The position numbers and the translations under genes were made by a program. Of a stretch of 64,000 bases of DNA, positions 25,566-37,738 are shown in pieces. The DNA comes from Aphrophora alni (taxonomy: Eukaryota; Arthropoda; Insecta; Hemiptera; Aphrophoridae), in NCBI GenBank assembly GCA_963513935.1, contig OY740777.1, positions 18,881,271 through 18,945,270 on the forward strand. The letters are read 5' to 3'. The stretch's first letter is position 1; the number at the start of each line of letters is the position of its first letter. The notes under the pieces are model-generated. The model did no database searches. It was not told where the DNA came from and saw nothing but the letters and a program-made list of their open reading frames with translations.

Positions 25566-27669
25566 AAATCCTAACTTTGTCCGTGATTTCAACCAAATTC
25601 TACATTTTAAACATTAGCTGGTCCTATTCTATTTAAGAAGCCTTATAACCATATTATGGCCTGTAATTGGGATGGAGGGGAGATTTTCCCATCGTGTTAT
25701 TTTTTTACTGATTTCATGTAACGCGTAAAAATTTTGAAAAATTGATGTCGTAACGTGTTTAGGAAGATGTAACACCAAGTTTCAGTATAATAAACTAACA
25801 TTATTTGTGACTTGTTTGAATATTAACAACCCCCTTTACTCGCCTCTAAGAGTCGAATTTTGTTTGGTACCATAATAATTATTAAATTTAAAAATGTGAA
25901 GATTTTGTTATAAATAGTGCATTTATAAAGATTTCATTTTCACAATAATGGTAATAATCTCGACGTCTTAAAGTTCAGAAATAAAGGTTTTAAAACTTTA
26001 TTATTTTGTATTGACAGTGATAATTCTATCTCAGGTAGGCTTATCATTAATACTATGCACAACTTTAACTGGAGGAATCCTTCATTACTTTTTCATGAAA
26101 TTTAAATTCAGTGTTGTTAACTTTGAAAATGGCCACCATTTTCCAATATAGTAGCTAACTTAAAAAATCTATATGAAAATCAATACTTTGTTTTTCTATT
26201 TTCTATAAAATATTTAGACCTTTTTATTATTGGGTATTTTTTGATAAACTCACTCGTTTAAGAGTTAGAGCTGTTTGAATTTTCAAAAAATGTGGATCCG
26301 TACTTCCCATTGTTGTATCGAGTTATAAATTTAATTAGACATAGACTAGAAAGTGTAATTACATATCTGTACTACAGTTAAAATAATCAATTTGTAAAAC
26401 AGATAAAAACTAGCTAAAATCTACTTTAATTATTAGTGCAAGTCAGAAATTAAATAACAAGAATGAATAATATTTTATACATTTTAGCGTTTTTAACTCC
26501 TAAATGAGTCGCTTTATAAAAAACTACTCAAGAATAAAAAAATCTTGTAATTTCGTGTAAAATCCAAAAATACCATAAAAGTAGGGTTTTCCATAATTAA
26601 TTTTAAAATTAGCCGCCATATTGAAAAAAACGACCAGTTTCAAAGTTTACAAAACTGTTTTTAAATTCCATGAAAATGTAACGAAATCCCTCGTTCAAAC
26701 ATTTGCATAAGATCAATAGATTTAGAAATATTACGATAAAATGATCACTGTATTATACAGATAGATATAAATTTAGGAATAAATTCAGTAGGTCTATGTT
26801 GTGAATTCTTTTTTTGCATATATTCTGATTCTTTGTCGTTACTGGGATTTACATTATCTAGGAAAACAGCAGGCATTTAAATGACACCTACTTTTGCTTC
26901 AAAAACACTTTTTTCACTATTTCCTTTACATCTTCTCACTTATTCTAAACTTTTTATTCTTTTATTAAGCAAACATTACAATTACATCAATAATAGTTTA
27001 TTGGACTGCGTTTTTATTTGACGGTAGACGTTACATGAATGTTTCAACATAAATTTATTTTAAAATTCTTTTGTAATTGTCAACAATTGTACTACAGATT
27101 ATTTGTGATTTCCACAATCTTTCTAAAAAATGTTATATTCAAACCGTTGTCGATTATAAAATGAACAAAATTGGAAAATTGGTGAAAGGTTTATGTCAAA
27201 GAGTAAAACAGGTTTTTCTTTAGTTTTTTTTTACAATATTTCACTTTGCTCAATACGTACTCACTAACACTAGCATGAGCACTTAATTTACTTTATTTAT
27301 ACACAATTCTAAATTCTATTCTTAGAAAATTAGAACACATTTTAAAACCTACAGTAGGCCTATATTATATCAAATTATGAGAAATATTTATTGTTTAAGT
27401 TTTAATCAAACACAAAACTAGTTTCAATTTTCTATGCAAGGCCAGTCTCTATTAAATGTTACTAGAATAGTTTTAACTCCCTTAATGTAACTTGGATACT
27501 AATCGAAGGATATTTATCTTCACTCACTAAATTACACTCTTCAATTGACTACTAGACGCCTTCAAGTAATCATGTGTACTGTGCTGAAGGAAGTTGTCTA
27601 GTGATATAGATCTGAAGAAGGTCTGTCAACGGTTTAGAAAATCATGTTGACTTTTTTAGACTGTTTGTG
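25566..27669. other. A+T-rich intron with a decayed mariner-like MITE relative
   Basis: The stretch 26100-26700 repeats phrases of the 7483-8343 element (TGGCCACCATTTTCC, TATTGGGTATTTTTTGATAA, ACCATAAAAGTAGG, GCCGCCATATTGAAAA). Its ends are not definable. Nothing else is recognised. Confidence 0.45.
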
Positions 27670-29330
27670 TTTTACTTACCCAATACATGAAGTATGGTAA
27701 TCGTCAAAAATGTCGAGCTCTGTTTTTGCTGATCTTTGTTTCCAAAAAATATGAAATTTATGTCTTTAGTGCGTTCATAAAAAACTCTATGACATTCAGA
27801 AAAATCGAAATCAATAAGTCAAAAACGCAGGCATTTTAAGCAGTTTTTTTGTTATTAAACTTTAGTAAATAATATAAAAATGAATTTTTTAGATTTCAGA
27901 ACTCAATTTAATGGTAACAACAAAGATATTGTCTAAATTGTAATTTTCCAACCTCCAAAGAAAATCTGATAGTGATATAGTTACAAGATTTTGCAGGGCC
28001 GAGGTACCGACTACATGTAATGAAGCTTGTAAACCTGGTAAGGTTGAGACACGAACGAATGAAGTGGAATTTTTACACACGTGGCCCGCAAGCTGATGGA
28101 AAGACAGAAATGATTTACACAATTATGAGATTCAGAAAATCTGTGTAACAACTGTTGTATACAAACTTAGCCTACTGGATAAGACTCCTTTGATCTACCA
28201 ATACCATTTAACATTTCGTACAAGACTTATGAAACCTACTTTTGGGCTTTACAAATGTGTAACGGAAATGGAAAAGGCTGAAAGAGCCAAAAAATTTTTA
28301 AAAAACATTTTTTTGCATGGAATGTGTTGTAAGCGACATCGCCAATAACCTAGAGAAGGTTGAAAGTGCCAGACAAATTCCTACTAGTTGCTAGAGCAGT
28401 TGCAAAGAGCAACACCGTGAAAGCGCCCGCTGACCGTCAGTAGAAAAGGCTGAAAGTGCCACCCGCCTTGATGAATGTGCCTTTCCATTGCAGTAGTTGT
28501 TTTTGGCGCTAAAATTGTTCAAGTGTGTTGTAAAACATTTTGTCAGATTTTCCGAGTAACTACCAGGAAACTGCAAACTCTTCAAACAAAAAAAGAAACA
28601 GGGTTGCTTGGTTTACAAAGATAGGCCTACTAGAGGTCAGAATCCACATTCACATGAACATAAAGTTAAGTTCACAGAAAAAGATTGAAATCTAGTTCGG
28701 CACCACAGAAATTCGTTTCCCAGGTATGAAAGCCACTATGCCCGCAAAAGAACAACAAATGAGTTTCCATCCCCGGACCTAAACAAAAACCGTATGTTTT
28801 TATCTTTCAAAGCCCAAAATCCAACAACTACAAGTAACTTACAAAAACCATACTCAAGTTTTTCAACAAGACTTTCCCAAACTAAAATTCAAATATTTAG
28901 CAACAGACACTTGTAAGAAATGTGACGTGTACGTTTCACTCAAGCAGCTGTCAGTGAAACTGCCACTATGAACATTCATCCTTTATGTGTAATGAGTGCT
29001 GGACTTCCAGCCTTTTAACCTACAAGGCACTTACAGCACTTACAGCGTTTCCCAAAAAAAAGATATGATGGCACTTTCAGCTTTTCACATGCAAAATGAA
29101 GTTATATATGTACAATAAAAAAAACAACTCTTGAAAAATATATATATATATTTTGCATTTTTAATGAATTTTATAGATTTTTAAAGGATACAGTATAAGT
29201 TTTATGAAGTTTTTATTGAATACTGAAAATTTTACTTTGTGTCACTTTCAGCCTTTTCCATTTCCATTACACAATTATAGGATCTGTTGTACTACATTGT
29301 ATGGTAGGACTTGAATACGACGATGTTTAG
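27670..29330 (+). repeat. Family A, copy 5, split by a TIR transposon
   Basis: The left part, 27670-28256, has TTACCCAATACATGAAGTAT, TCAAAAATGTCGAGCTCTG, TTATGAGATTCAGAAAATCT, TGTGTAACAACTGTTG, CTTTGATCTACCAATACC and CCTACTTTTGGGCTTTACA. The right part continues at 29273 with TATAGGATCTGTTGTACTAC. The 1,016 bp between is a separate element. Confidence 0.78.
28257..29272. mobile_element. Non-autonomous DNA transposon with TIRs, 1,016 bp, nested in family A
   Basis: The left end GTGTAACGGAAATGGAAAAG continues GCTGAAAG; the right end read inward is GTGTAATGGAAATGGAAAAG then GCTGAAAG, so the inverted repeats of about 28 bp differ at one base. AAT occurs on both outer sides (28254-28256 and 29273-29275), a possible 3-bp target duplication. 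A subterminal motif like AAAAGGCTGAAAGTGCC occurs three times in direct orientation on the left (28271, 28355, 28444) and about three times inverted on the right (about 29001, 29070, 29243), as expected for transposase-binding sites. No transposase is seen. The superfamily is not assigned. Confidence 0.87.
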
Positions 29331-29499
29331 ATTGTTTACATGTTTTTATTGTTAAGGTAGGCTATTGCCAATTTTGAGAATACACTTCCAGGCCAAACAG
29401 TTAATAACAAGTCTACATCGATGTTTTTCACGTGTAGAGATGCAGTAAGAAGAAAACATATGTCACTATGTTCAAATGATGAGTTCATCATGAAAGCAT

Positions 29500-29765
29500 C
29501 TGCCAATCCATCTTATCTTGTGTGATTTTTTGTCAAAAGATGGATATCTCCCAGATTTGGATTTCTCTGACTTCTGGCTTCAAAATTAAACCCATCTTTG
29601 AAAGGGAAAAGATATCCAACCGTCTATGAAATTAAGGAGGAAACAATGAATATCTGTCGGTTAGGTTGGAAAATTTGCAGTCTATTTTACAAAGTGGAAG
29701 AAGCTCCAAACATTGAGTAAGCTCCAAACTAGACTACTTTGAATGTAACTAAAACATCATTATCC
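29500..29765 (+). pseudogene. Decayed mariner-type transposase C-terminus
   Basis: Across two frames the + strand reads SPDLDFSDFWLQN, then KGKRYPTVYEIKEETM, then LQSILQSGRSSKH and KLDYFECN. This matches the order of the mariner C-terminus, where SPDL-x3-DFWLF carries the last catalytic Asp, followed by L-x-GKRF-x-s-x-EEIKE-x and a W-K-x-R ... GDYFEG tail. The match is from family memory and the remnant is heavily broken. The rest of the transposase is absent or unrecognisable. Confidence 0.6.
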
Positions 29766-32700
29766 TAGGAACAGTATGTTTCTATATAACTGGATACTTT
29801 TCGGATAATCTTACTGTTAACAAATACAATCATATACTGATATACAAAAATAGAACTGTTGCAGGAAAATTTTCTTTTGAACTATTTCTCCTCTTTTAAT
29901 ATTTTAAATCATCTTCTGAATTATTATTATTATCTTATTACTATTACACTAAGCTGCTCAGGTGTACCGAAACTACACACTAAAATTGTTTAAGGGCTCG
30001 GGATCATGAATGGGCGTAAATAATAAAGCACTCAATTGGGAAGAATTTTTTTAATATTTCTTATAATCATATATACAGTGTGTCCAATTAGTCATGGTAG
30101 GGTTTTTGAATAGATATGTTTACAAAAGTATACATTTAAAATCATGACACATTTATTTTCATTTAATGCAATAAAGCTTCATGTTATAATAATGAAAAGT
30201 AATTTTTATTATAAAAGTAAAAAAAAAAATACAGTGAGTGAAAAGTGAAAGTTATTTTAAAATGACACACAGTATTATGAAAACAATAAATAATTACCGA
30301 AACACTAATTATTAACTGAAAGTATGCCTACAGTTGGCCTGTAAAAATACAGGCAGTTAGTTTAAAAATAGCAAAAACATCGTAGATAACAAAAATTGGT
30401 GTCATAGTTTTGTTAATTTTAGTCGCCTAAAAGACACAGGAAGTGTAGGAATAAGACTGGAAACATTCAAACCACATTATGACATTACTGATTCAAATGA
30501 ACTAAATGAATCGACTATTGTATCAATTTTTTTAATGACTTGAAACAAAAGAATAATTTTTTCTAAAAGGATAATTGTGTCCATCATTACTGGAGATAAA
30601 CTCCAATTGTAATCACAAGATCATAGTAACATAACTTGAATTTTACAGCAAAGTGTGTACTGGACATTTAAATTTAGTTTTCTAACATTTTATTCATATG
30701 CGTTACATTTTACAACTTTAAATATCTTTCTGAATTATATTTTATCACAAAATCGTTAACCTAATTTAAACACTATTATACCTATTCTAAATATTTAATT
30801 CTTATATTTTTCAATACTCTGTTGGAAAACTTTATTTTGGTTTTATTTTTTATGCAAAATGTTTTGCTAGAAATTTGTATTAATATTATGTAATAATTTT
30901 TAAATAATACTAATTATATTATGTTATAACATCAGATAGGTCTTCGTCTGAAATAGGTTAATTTGAAAAATAAGTCATCATTGGTAGAGCCTAGTCATCA
31001 TCATGTTTTATTATTCGAGGCCTCATAACGATTGATATGAGATGACCATAATTCTTATTATTGTTCAATCGTTATTATAACAATATATTGACAATATTTA
31101 ATTTTCTCCTCTTTTTACTATGGAATGAATTGTTTCCGTTTTCCTTAAATTCCTTTAATTCCAGAAATTTCTATTTTAAAGGAGTTGAACAAATTATGCA
31201 CTCTCTGTTTTTCAATATTTCGTAAAGATTTACCACGCCTGTGTTTCGAAATTAAGCCATTGTTAATTATTAACATTCAGTCTTGATTTATTAAAATTAA
31301 TTACAACTCAAATTATAAACTTATGAGCATTTAAATAAAGAGCTTTCAAGTTTCGAAACAAATTTATTTAAATTAACTTTTTTTTTCACTAATGAACTGT
31401 TTTTCCTCCTAAACCGTTGTTTTGCGTCTTAATAGTATTGCTATTATCGTCAAACAAAAGTAGACTATAACCATTCAAACAGACTGGACTACTGAACCAA
31501 TTGATATACTGGTATTCATGATTATCTATTATATTGGTAGAGGCAGACAACTATAATGCTTCCGGCAAAGTATAAACACAACGGTCCAACATTACTAACA
31601 GTCAGATGCTGTCTCAAGTGTTTATTCCTGCTGTCAAGTTATCTGAGATAGGATAGACTAATACAATAGTCTGTACAGTCACGTCAAAATATTCTTGTTT
31701 AGTGACCTACAAATACAAGTTTCAAAGCACAACAAATATTATGGGTATCTGGTATCTGAAACAGTTAATTATTGCTAAAAAACAGAATTTTAACTGGAAG
31801 TTAAACTATTATAAGTTAGAAACACAATATTCAATAATATTTTTGATCAATCTTATTAAACTTTTACATATTCGCTTTTTCATGTCAATGTAGGAGAAAG
31901 CACTACGGCTAATTCATTTCCAGTTATATTTTTTATGTAACCACGTTCTAGATTTCTACTAAACTGTAGTTTATCAACCAAATTGGTTGTATAACTGATT
32001 GCTTTGAAATAAAATCTTTCTGTTTATCATCAGTTTGTTGTTAAAGAAATTTTAAGTTTTAATAGTTTTGCAAGGGAGAAATTTTCTACATTTGCCTGTC
32101 ATGCATGTTTGTGCATGTTTGGTTTGTTATGCTCCTGCATGTTTGGGTTCTTTAATGTTTCATTCAGTCTTATAAATACAGATTGATTTTTACTGCGTAG
32201 ATTAAAATTTAAATTTTGAAAAACAAATAAATTTGATCACTTGCAATTTAAAATGCAATAACCATACCGCTTAATAATCTAACAATGCTACTAATTACCA
32301 AGTTAGATATTTTCGTTTGGCATAATTTTAAAAAATAGTGGCCTAGTAGGAACTTTTTTGTTTTTAGAATTGTTTAGATTTAAATAATTTAAAATGTTTA
32401 GTAATCATTGAATCATAATATGTTATAATTAATTACAAAAACTAAATATAAATACAATTTGAAGATTTAACATCAAATGTGTTAAATACAATAATTAGAA
32501 TTTACTTTTTACGTTCGATTATAAAATATTTTCTAAAGATCATTTTGTTAAATGTTTTCATATATTTTTATTACAGTTAAAATATTAAATGTTCTAATTT
32601 TTGTTGTTTAACTACAAATGTTTTTAATCAGTATAACTACTTTTATATTTCATGTTTAAATTTCTAAATGTTTTTTTCCCTTTTTCAACTATTTTTGTTA

Positions 32701-35033
32701 TGTGTTATGTAATTTTTACTTGTATTTCTGTTGTATAATAATATCTAATATTTTATTTAAGCCTAATGTAAATTTACAGATTGAACTAAACACTCAGAAA
32801 AAATTCACTAGTAAGTTAATCGCCCTAAAACAGAAATACTATATTTTTAAAACCTTTGAAATATTTTTAACAGATTAAGTTATAAATATATATAAGGGTA
32901 GTAAATATAGAAAAACATATTCTCTTAAGATAAATCGTGTAGTAGTCAAACAATTATTCAATACATTTCAATAAAAAACAGCTTATTTGGACAGATAGTA
33001 AAAGTCCCAGCAATCATATTTAACAGAACCTCAATAATCTAACCCAAGGATGGCAAACCTTGTACAGCAAGTGTACCATAAAAGAGTTACTCGTTTTTCA
33101 AAGTATTTCAGCATGCCACCAAACTTTCAATAGCTGCATATATACAGGGTGTTTAAGACCACCCTTGGGGTTAGACGCTTAGCTCCATCTGAAACCACAC
33201 TATATTTAAGAAGAATTTAAGGACATATTTTATTCCAATAACCAATGCTCCAAGAGATTGGGAGGGGGGGAGCTTGAAGAATGTTAAAGCTTAAAGTAGG
33301 TTAAATGATACATTGTTTTACAGCTCTTTTTAAAGTATATTTTGGAAAAAAGTTGTAACTTGCTTTTTCCTGTTTCAAGTTGACATCCATAAACGTTCAA
33401 CATTTTGGCTTTTTTCAATTTTATTTACTGCACTCAACGATGTTTTTCTCAAACATCAAACACTGCTGAAGTGGTATCCTTTCAGCAACGTACAATTTTG
33501 GCACTTTTTCCACAAGTTTTCAAACATATAAAAATGCTTAGAATTTTGAATTATTAAAAAAGTCAATATCAACATTTTAACAGCACGTTGTGTGATACAT
33601 CAAATTAAAGAGCTATCAAAGCTAACTTTTTTTTATTTAAACTATGATAGTACCTCCAAGCATTTCAAAACAACTGAATTTTAGATTTTTTTATTGCTTC
33701 TTTTTTTAAATGAGAAACGTAAGCAAAGATAAATAAATTGACATTAGTCATTATCATTCTTGAAAATTTAATAAATAAAAATGGATAGAAAAATTTGAAT
33801 TGAATCCCAGTGAAGGCACTATATTGAGGATATAACTAAAGTTCAATGGTTGGGGACAAGATGTTGCTCAAATAGCCATTGAACAATATCTTTGAACGAG
33901 CCGAATAACGATTATGGTATGAAGGCCGCTGGATATTCCTCACTCAGGATAAGTTAGGTTGGTAATATAGTTAATAGTTAATTCGGTTAGTTTTCTGTCT
34001 CACAAACATCATCCATCTCTCATCTCATTAATATATAAAACTATACTACAAAAAATATTACTTAGCCTCTCTATTAATAATAACTACGATTACATTCAAC
34101 TCTTATAAGGCTAGATAAAATAAATAAAGAAAAGTCTGTGTTAGATAATTATGTAGTGTTGTGAATGAAACTAAATGTGACTTAAATCTGATCGGTCAAG
34201 TCAAGTTGGGAAAACATGAACAGTTAACAACATTGTACACACAAGCATACATGTGTCATCAACTAACCACCTATCCTTTTGAATTAAAAAAAAAAAAAGA
34301 TTTAGATTTAGTGTAGATTTTTTCAAATAGATTAAAATACTCGTAATATTTTTTTTTTAATTTTTAACAATGTTATATTCTATTAATGTTTCACTCAAAA
34401 CAGTTTAACAAATAGCATTTATATTTTTTGACATTAGATTTTTCTTTTTTTAAATTTAGAGTCCTGTAACTCAAAAGTAATAATTGCACTTTGAACCTCC
34501 CAAAAAAACTTTTCTTATGCTTGTTACCATCTATAAAATATTATAACAATATGAAACAATTATTTCACATGAGAATCATCCCAATTCTTATTTTATGAAT
34601 ACGAAAATTCAATTTAAAAAAAAACGTATTACATACCTTATTTAAAAAACATATATTGTAATTTTGTTTATATTTATTGTCTCTTACAAGACTAATCCTT
34701 TTTGTTAATTCAGCGTTTAGTTTTATCTATAAGACAGTATGTACACTGTTTGTACACATATGCACAATCTATTTAAAATATGGTAATGTTTATAATTAAA
34801 TCACCATCTTGCTATGACTGACTTGCCACTCTTCACTTACAGATTTAAAATGATTAAAACAATCATCTGAGAAAATATTATAGATAAGAAATATTCTTGT
34901 ATCCAGATAATATACGAATTGAAATAATTTATATTCCATTTAATATTGAATTTACTGGCATCTTAAAATCTTTGTATGCTGTTTCATCAATATTAAAGAA
35001 TTTTTTAATATTCCTAAACAAATTATTTTTCAG
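29766..35033. other. Long A+T-rich intron stretch, little recognised
   Basis: Isolated transposon-end motifs lie at 30077 (TACAGTGTGTCCAATTAG) and 33147 (TACAGGGTGTTTAAGACC); neither has a partner end that I could find. The other open frames are short and without domains. It ends at the acceptor before 35034. Confidence 0.4.
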
Positions 35034-35138
35034 GGTGATAAAAAAGGTGATACAGGTGGTCCAAACGAGATCGTAACATGCACCAACTGCGGGCCAAATC
35101 CTTGTACACATACGGCCAACAATGGATGTGCTACTGAG
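35034..35138 (+). CDS. pHCl-like channel exon: Cys-rich part of the M3-M4 loop
   Basis: A 35-codon, phase 0-0 exon between acceptor ATTATTTTTCAG and donor GAG|GTTAGA. It starts GDKKGDTGGPNEIVT and contains four Cys and one His in the pattern C-x2-C-x4-C-x-H-x5-C (CTNCGPNPCTHTANNGC), ending ATE. It lies in the right order and phase within the channel gene. Its local base composition is richer in G+C than the surrounding intron, as expected for coding sequence. The donor +3 to +6 (TAGA) is weak, in line with optional use. Confidence 0.8.
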
Positions 35139-35360
35139 GTTAGAACCAATGTCTGTATCCCTTTTTTCTACTAACCTTAATTTAGTTTTTATTTTAACCT
35201 ATATTCTTAATAAACTTAGTTTTAGCCTAATGTCTAACTTTACTTAATAGACTAATTTTAGACTATTTAATCTAATGATAATTATTATACCTGATTTATT
35301 CTAATAGAGTTAGGCATGTATTTAAGAACATTCCTTAGAATTTCCTTTGTTTACGGTTTT

Positions 35361-35456
35361 CTTACGCTGTTTCTAACCTAACCTAACCTAACCTAACATA
35401 ACATAACATAACCTAACCTAACCTAACCTAACCTAACCTAACCTTACGCTGTTTCT
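35361..35456. repeat. Interstitial telomeric repeat (CCTAA)n between 14-bp direct repeats
   Basis: From 35375 to 35442 there are about 13-14 pentamers of AACCT type, the complement of the insect telomere repeat TTAGG, with a block of three variant AACAT units in the middle. It is flanked by a perfect 14-bp direct duplication, CTTACGCTGTTTCT, at 35361-35374 and 35443-35456. The duplication suggests that the telomeric DNA was inserted at a staggered break. Confidence 0.9.
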
Positions 35457-37284
35457 TCAACGATCTTTCATTTTATATACATACCTTTAGTATTTTCTCT
35501 ATTAAGGAAGAAAATTGTAGGATTTAACTTGTTATTAGCGTTAAAGTTGGGATTGAGGTTAACTTAAACCTCTCTTAACCATATTGTTCAATGATGCACA
35601 GTCAGCACGGTTTGTTATTAATATGATTAAAGATCAAGACGATGTTTTACAATTTTTTATCTACGTAAATGAGGTGCCACCACGAGTAACAAGGAGATAT
35701 CTGTAGGATGTCGAAAAGACATTTGATTTTTACGATGAAGATCCAATAGAAAATGTTACAGGTTAATAATTTTTTATATCGTCGTTTTCCGTTATCGTTT
35801 GTTCGCATTAATTTCGATAAAATGTCTGAAATAAAATAAACAAATTATTTCAAGTTCCAGTTTATAAATGTAACAGAAAATGGAGATAGACAACATTAAA
35901 CAATATTATGTGGTAAAACTAAATGACTTAAATTAGAACATTTTTGTTGCGTGGTTCACAATTATATCATGTTATTTGACCGTCCGATATTTTTCTTTTT
36001 TAAATTTCTCATCAAGAGAATAAAAATAAATCAAAACGTACTAACACAGCAGATAACAGCTGTAACAATCAGCTGTAGTGATTCTCATTGGTTCTTACTG
36101 ATGATGTCATTGATATTTATAATGTAATTCCTTTAGTTGCTCCTTTATAATGGAGAATTTAGTAAATGGATAGAAATGTTAAGGAGTGTTCTTAAAATGT
36201 GAGGTAAGTTAAAGGGATGCCTTAGTATAAAGAAACAGTTAAGTGTTTCATTAGGGTTTCTTATGAAAGCCCTAAGTAACGATCATAAATATGAACCTTA
36301 GTTACTCATATCTAGTTTAATATTATTAGTTTGTTTTAATACAAATTAACACAATTTTGATTTATCACAGTTTTTATAATGTATTGTATTTATAAATAAT
36401 TCTCATGTAATCGAAAATTTTAATAATTTATTTTTTTAGAATAAAGTACCTTATTTTATATTCGTCACGTGACCTCTTTTCTTATTTTTTTTAATAATGA
36501 TTAGTTTCGGGACGTATATCCCATCATCAGATATATAAGTGAACACAAGCAGCACACAAAAAGACTTTTGGGTAGAAATATTAATTTTCAATTTTAATTT
36601 TAATTTGCATAAGTGATCTTGCTTATGCACACGGAGTAGAAAATAAGTGCTACAATTGTATTATAATGGTAATTTAATAATTTTATAATGGTGACTTATA
36701 CTTCATAGGTTATGTCTTCTACTTTACAAAGTAGGTTTTTTTGTTAGGTTTTCAAAAATATTTCCCAATTTTTAAGCTAAGAAATAAGGTTACACATAAA
36801 ACTGCCAAATGTCAACATGCATTAAGTGGAACCTGATATTAAAGAACTCAATACTACTAGAAAAAATGAGTGGGGGAAAATTATTATATCCAAATTTGTG
36901 GGGCCCAAAGATTGAATAGTCTTTCGTGAAAATTGTTATTGAAAAATAATTTCTCTGGCAATAGATTTGTTTATTGTTAAAAGCAGTAAACGTTTTAGTT
37001 AAGGTTTCAGTAATAAAAATATTTAAATCATTTAAAAAATATACAAATTATATTTGTTTGCCTACGGGAACTGTAGCATCTTAGTTTTCAAATAGAGAAA
37101 AATTCATTCATGTAGCACTGACCTTGTTCTAAAAATTTCTCTCATAAAAGATAACCTTTCCAAATTTGATTTGAATTATATGGTAATTATAACAAGACAA
37201 AGCTCTACACTGTTTACAATGACAGTACTTAGTGCTACCAAGTACAAGTGGAAAACAGATTATTTATTTGTAATGTTTAAATAG
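35457..37284. other. Intron sequence, little recognised
   Basis: A phrase at about 36500-36540 (AGTTTCGGGACGTATATCCC...ATCATCAGATATA) resembles the core of dispersed repeats like the fold-back element at 52.5 kb. No exon until 37285. Confidence 0.4.
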
Positions 37285-37341
37285 GATGTCCAGAGTTTTG
37301 TGCCTCTACCACCCCCCGGTCCGGGGTCTTTCTCTTCTAAG
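37285..37341 (+). CDS. Probable channel exon: Pro-rich part of the M3-M4 loop
   Basis: A 19-codon, phase 0-0 candidate, DVQSFVPLPPPGPGSFSSK, between acceptor TTTAAATAG and a strong donor AAG|GTGAGT. It keeps the frame between the Cys-rich exon and the M4 exon. The PLPPPGP run is the kind of loop sequence that can bind SH3 or profilin-like partners (inference). The acceptor has a modest pyrimidine tract, so this exon is less certain than its neighbours. A 21-bp minisatellite starts only about 35 bp after its donor. Confidence 0.65.
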
Positions 37342-37375
37342 GTGAGTCGGACTGATCTTACAAAATACTTTTTGA

Positions 37376-37736
37376 TACTAACTGGTGTGACTCTAATACT
37401 AACTGGTGTGACTCTAATACTAACTTGTGTAACTCTAATACTAACTGATGTGACTCTAATACTAACTGGTGTGACTCTAATACTAACTTGTGTGACTCTA
37501 ATACTAACTGATGTGACTCTAATACTAACTTGGTGTGACTAATACTAACTGGTGTGACTCTAATACTAACTGGTGTGACTATAATAATAAATAACTCGTG
37601 TGATTCTAATGCTTAATAACTCTAATAACTCTAATACCAACACATATAATTCTAATACTAACAATTGTCAGTAGTACCAACAGGTGTGATCTAGCACAAA
37701 CTGGTGTTAGTATAATAACAACATATATAATTCTAA
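37376..37736. repeat. 21-bp minisatellite, left part
   Basis: About nine good copies of ACTAACTGGTGTGACTCTAAT, with alternating GGTGTG / TTGTGT / GATGTG variants, then degenerate copies to 37736. The array continues at 38614 after an 873-bp insertion. It gives a Leu-Thr repeat open frame that is not a gene. Confidence 0.9.
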
Positions 37737-37738
37737 TA

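Noticed and set aside
33130..33300. TACAGGGTGTTTAAGACC as a MITE end
   Set aside because: No matching inverted end found in the following few kb, so only noted, not called.
34929..35111. - strand open frame opposite the Cys-rich exon
   Set aside because: Shadow of the channel exon on the other strand; splice sites and phase support the + strand.
37300..37542. 80-residue frame with Leu-Thr-x-Val repeats
   Set aside because: Starts inside the Pro-rich exon and reads through the donor into the 21-bp minisatellite.
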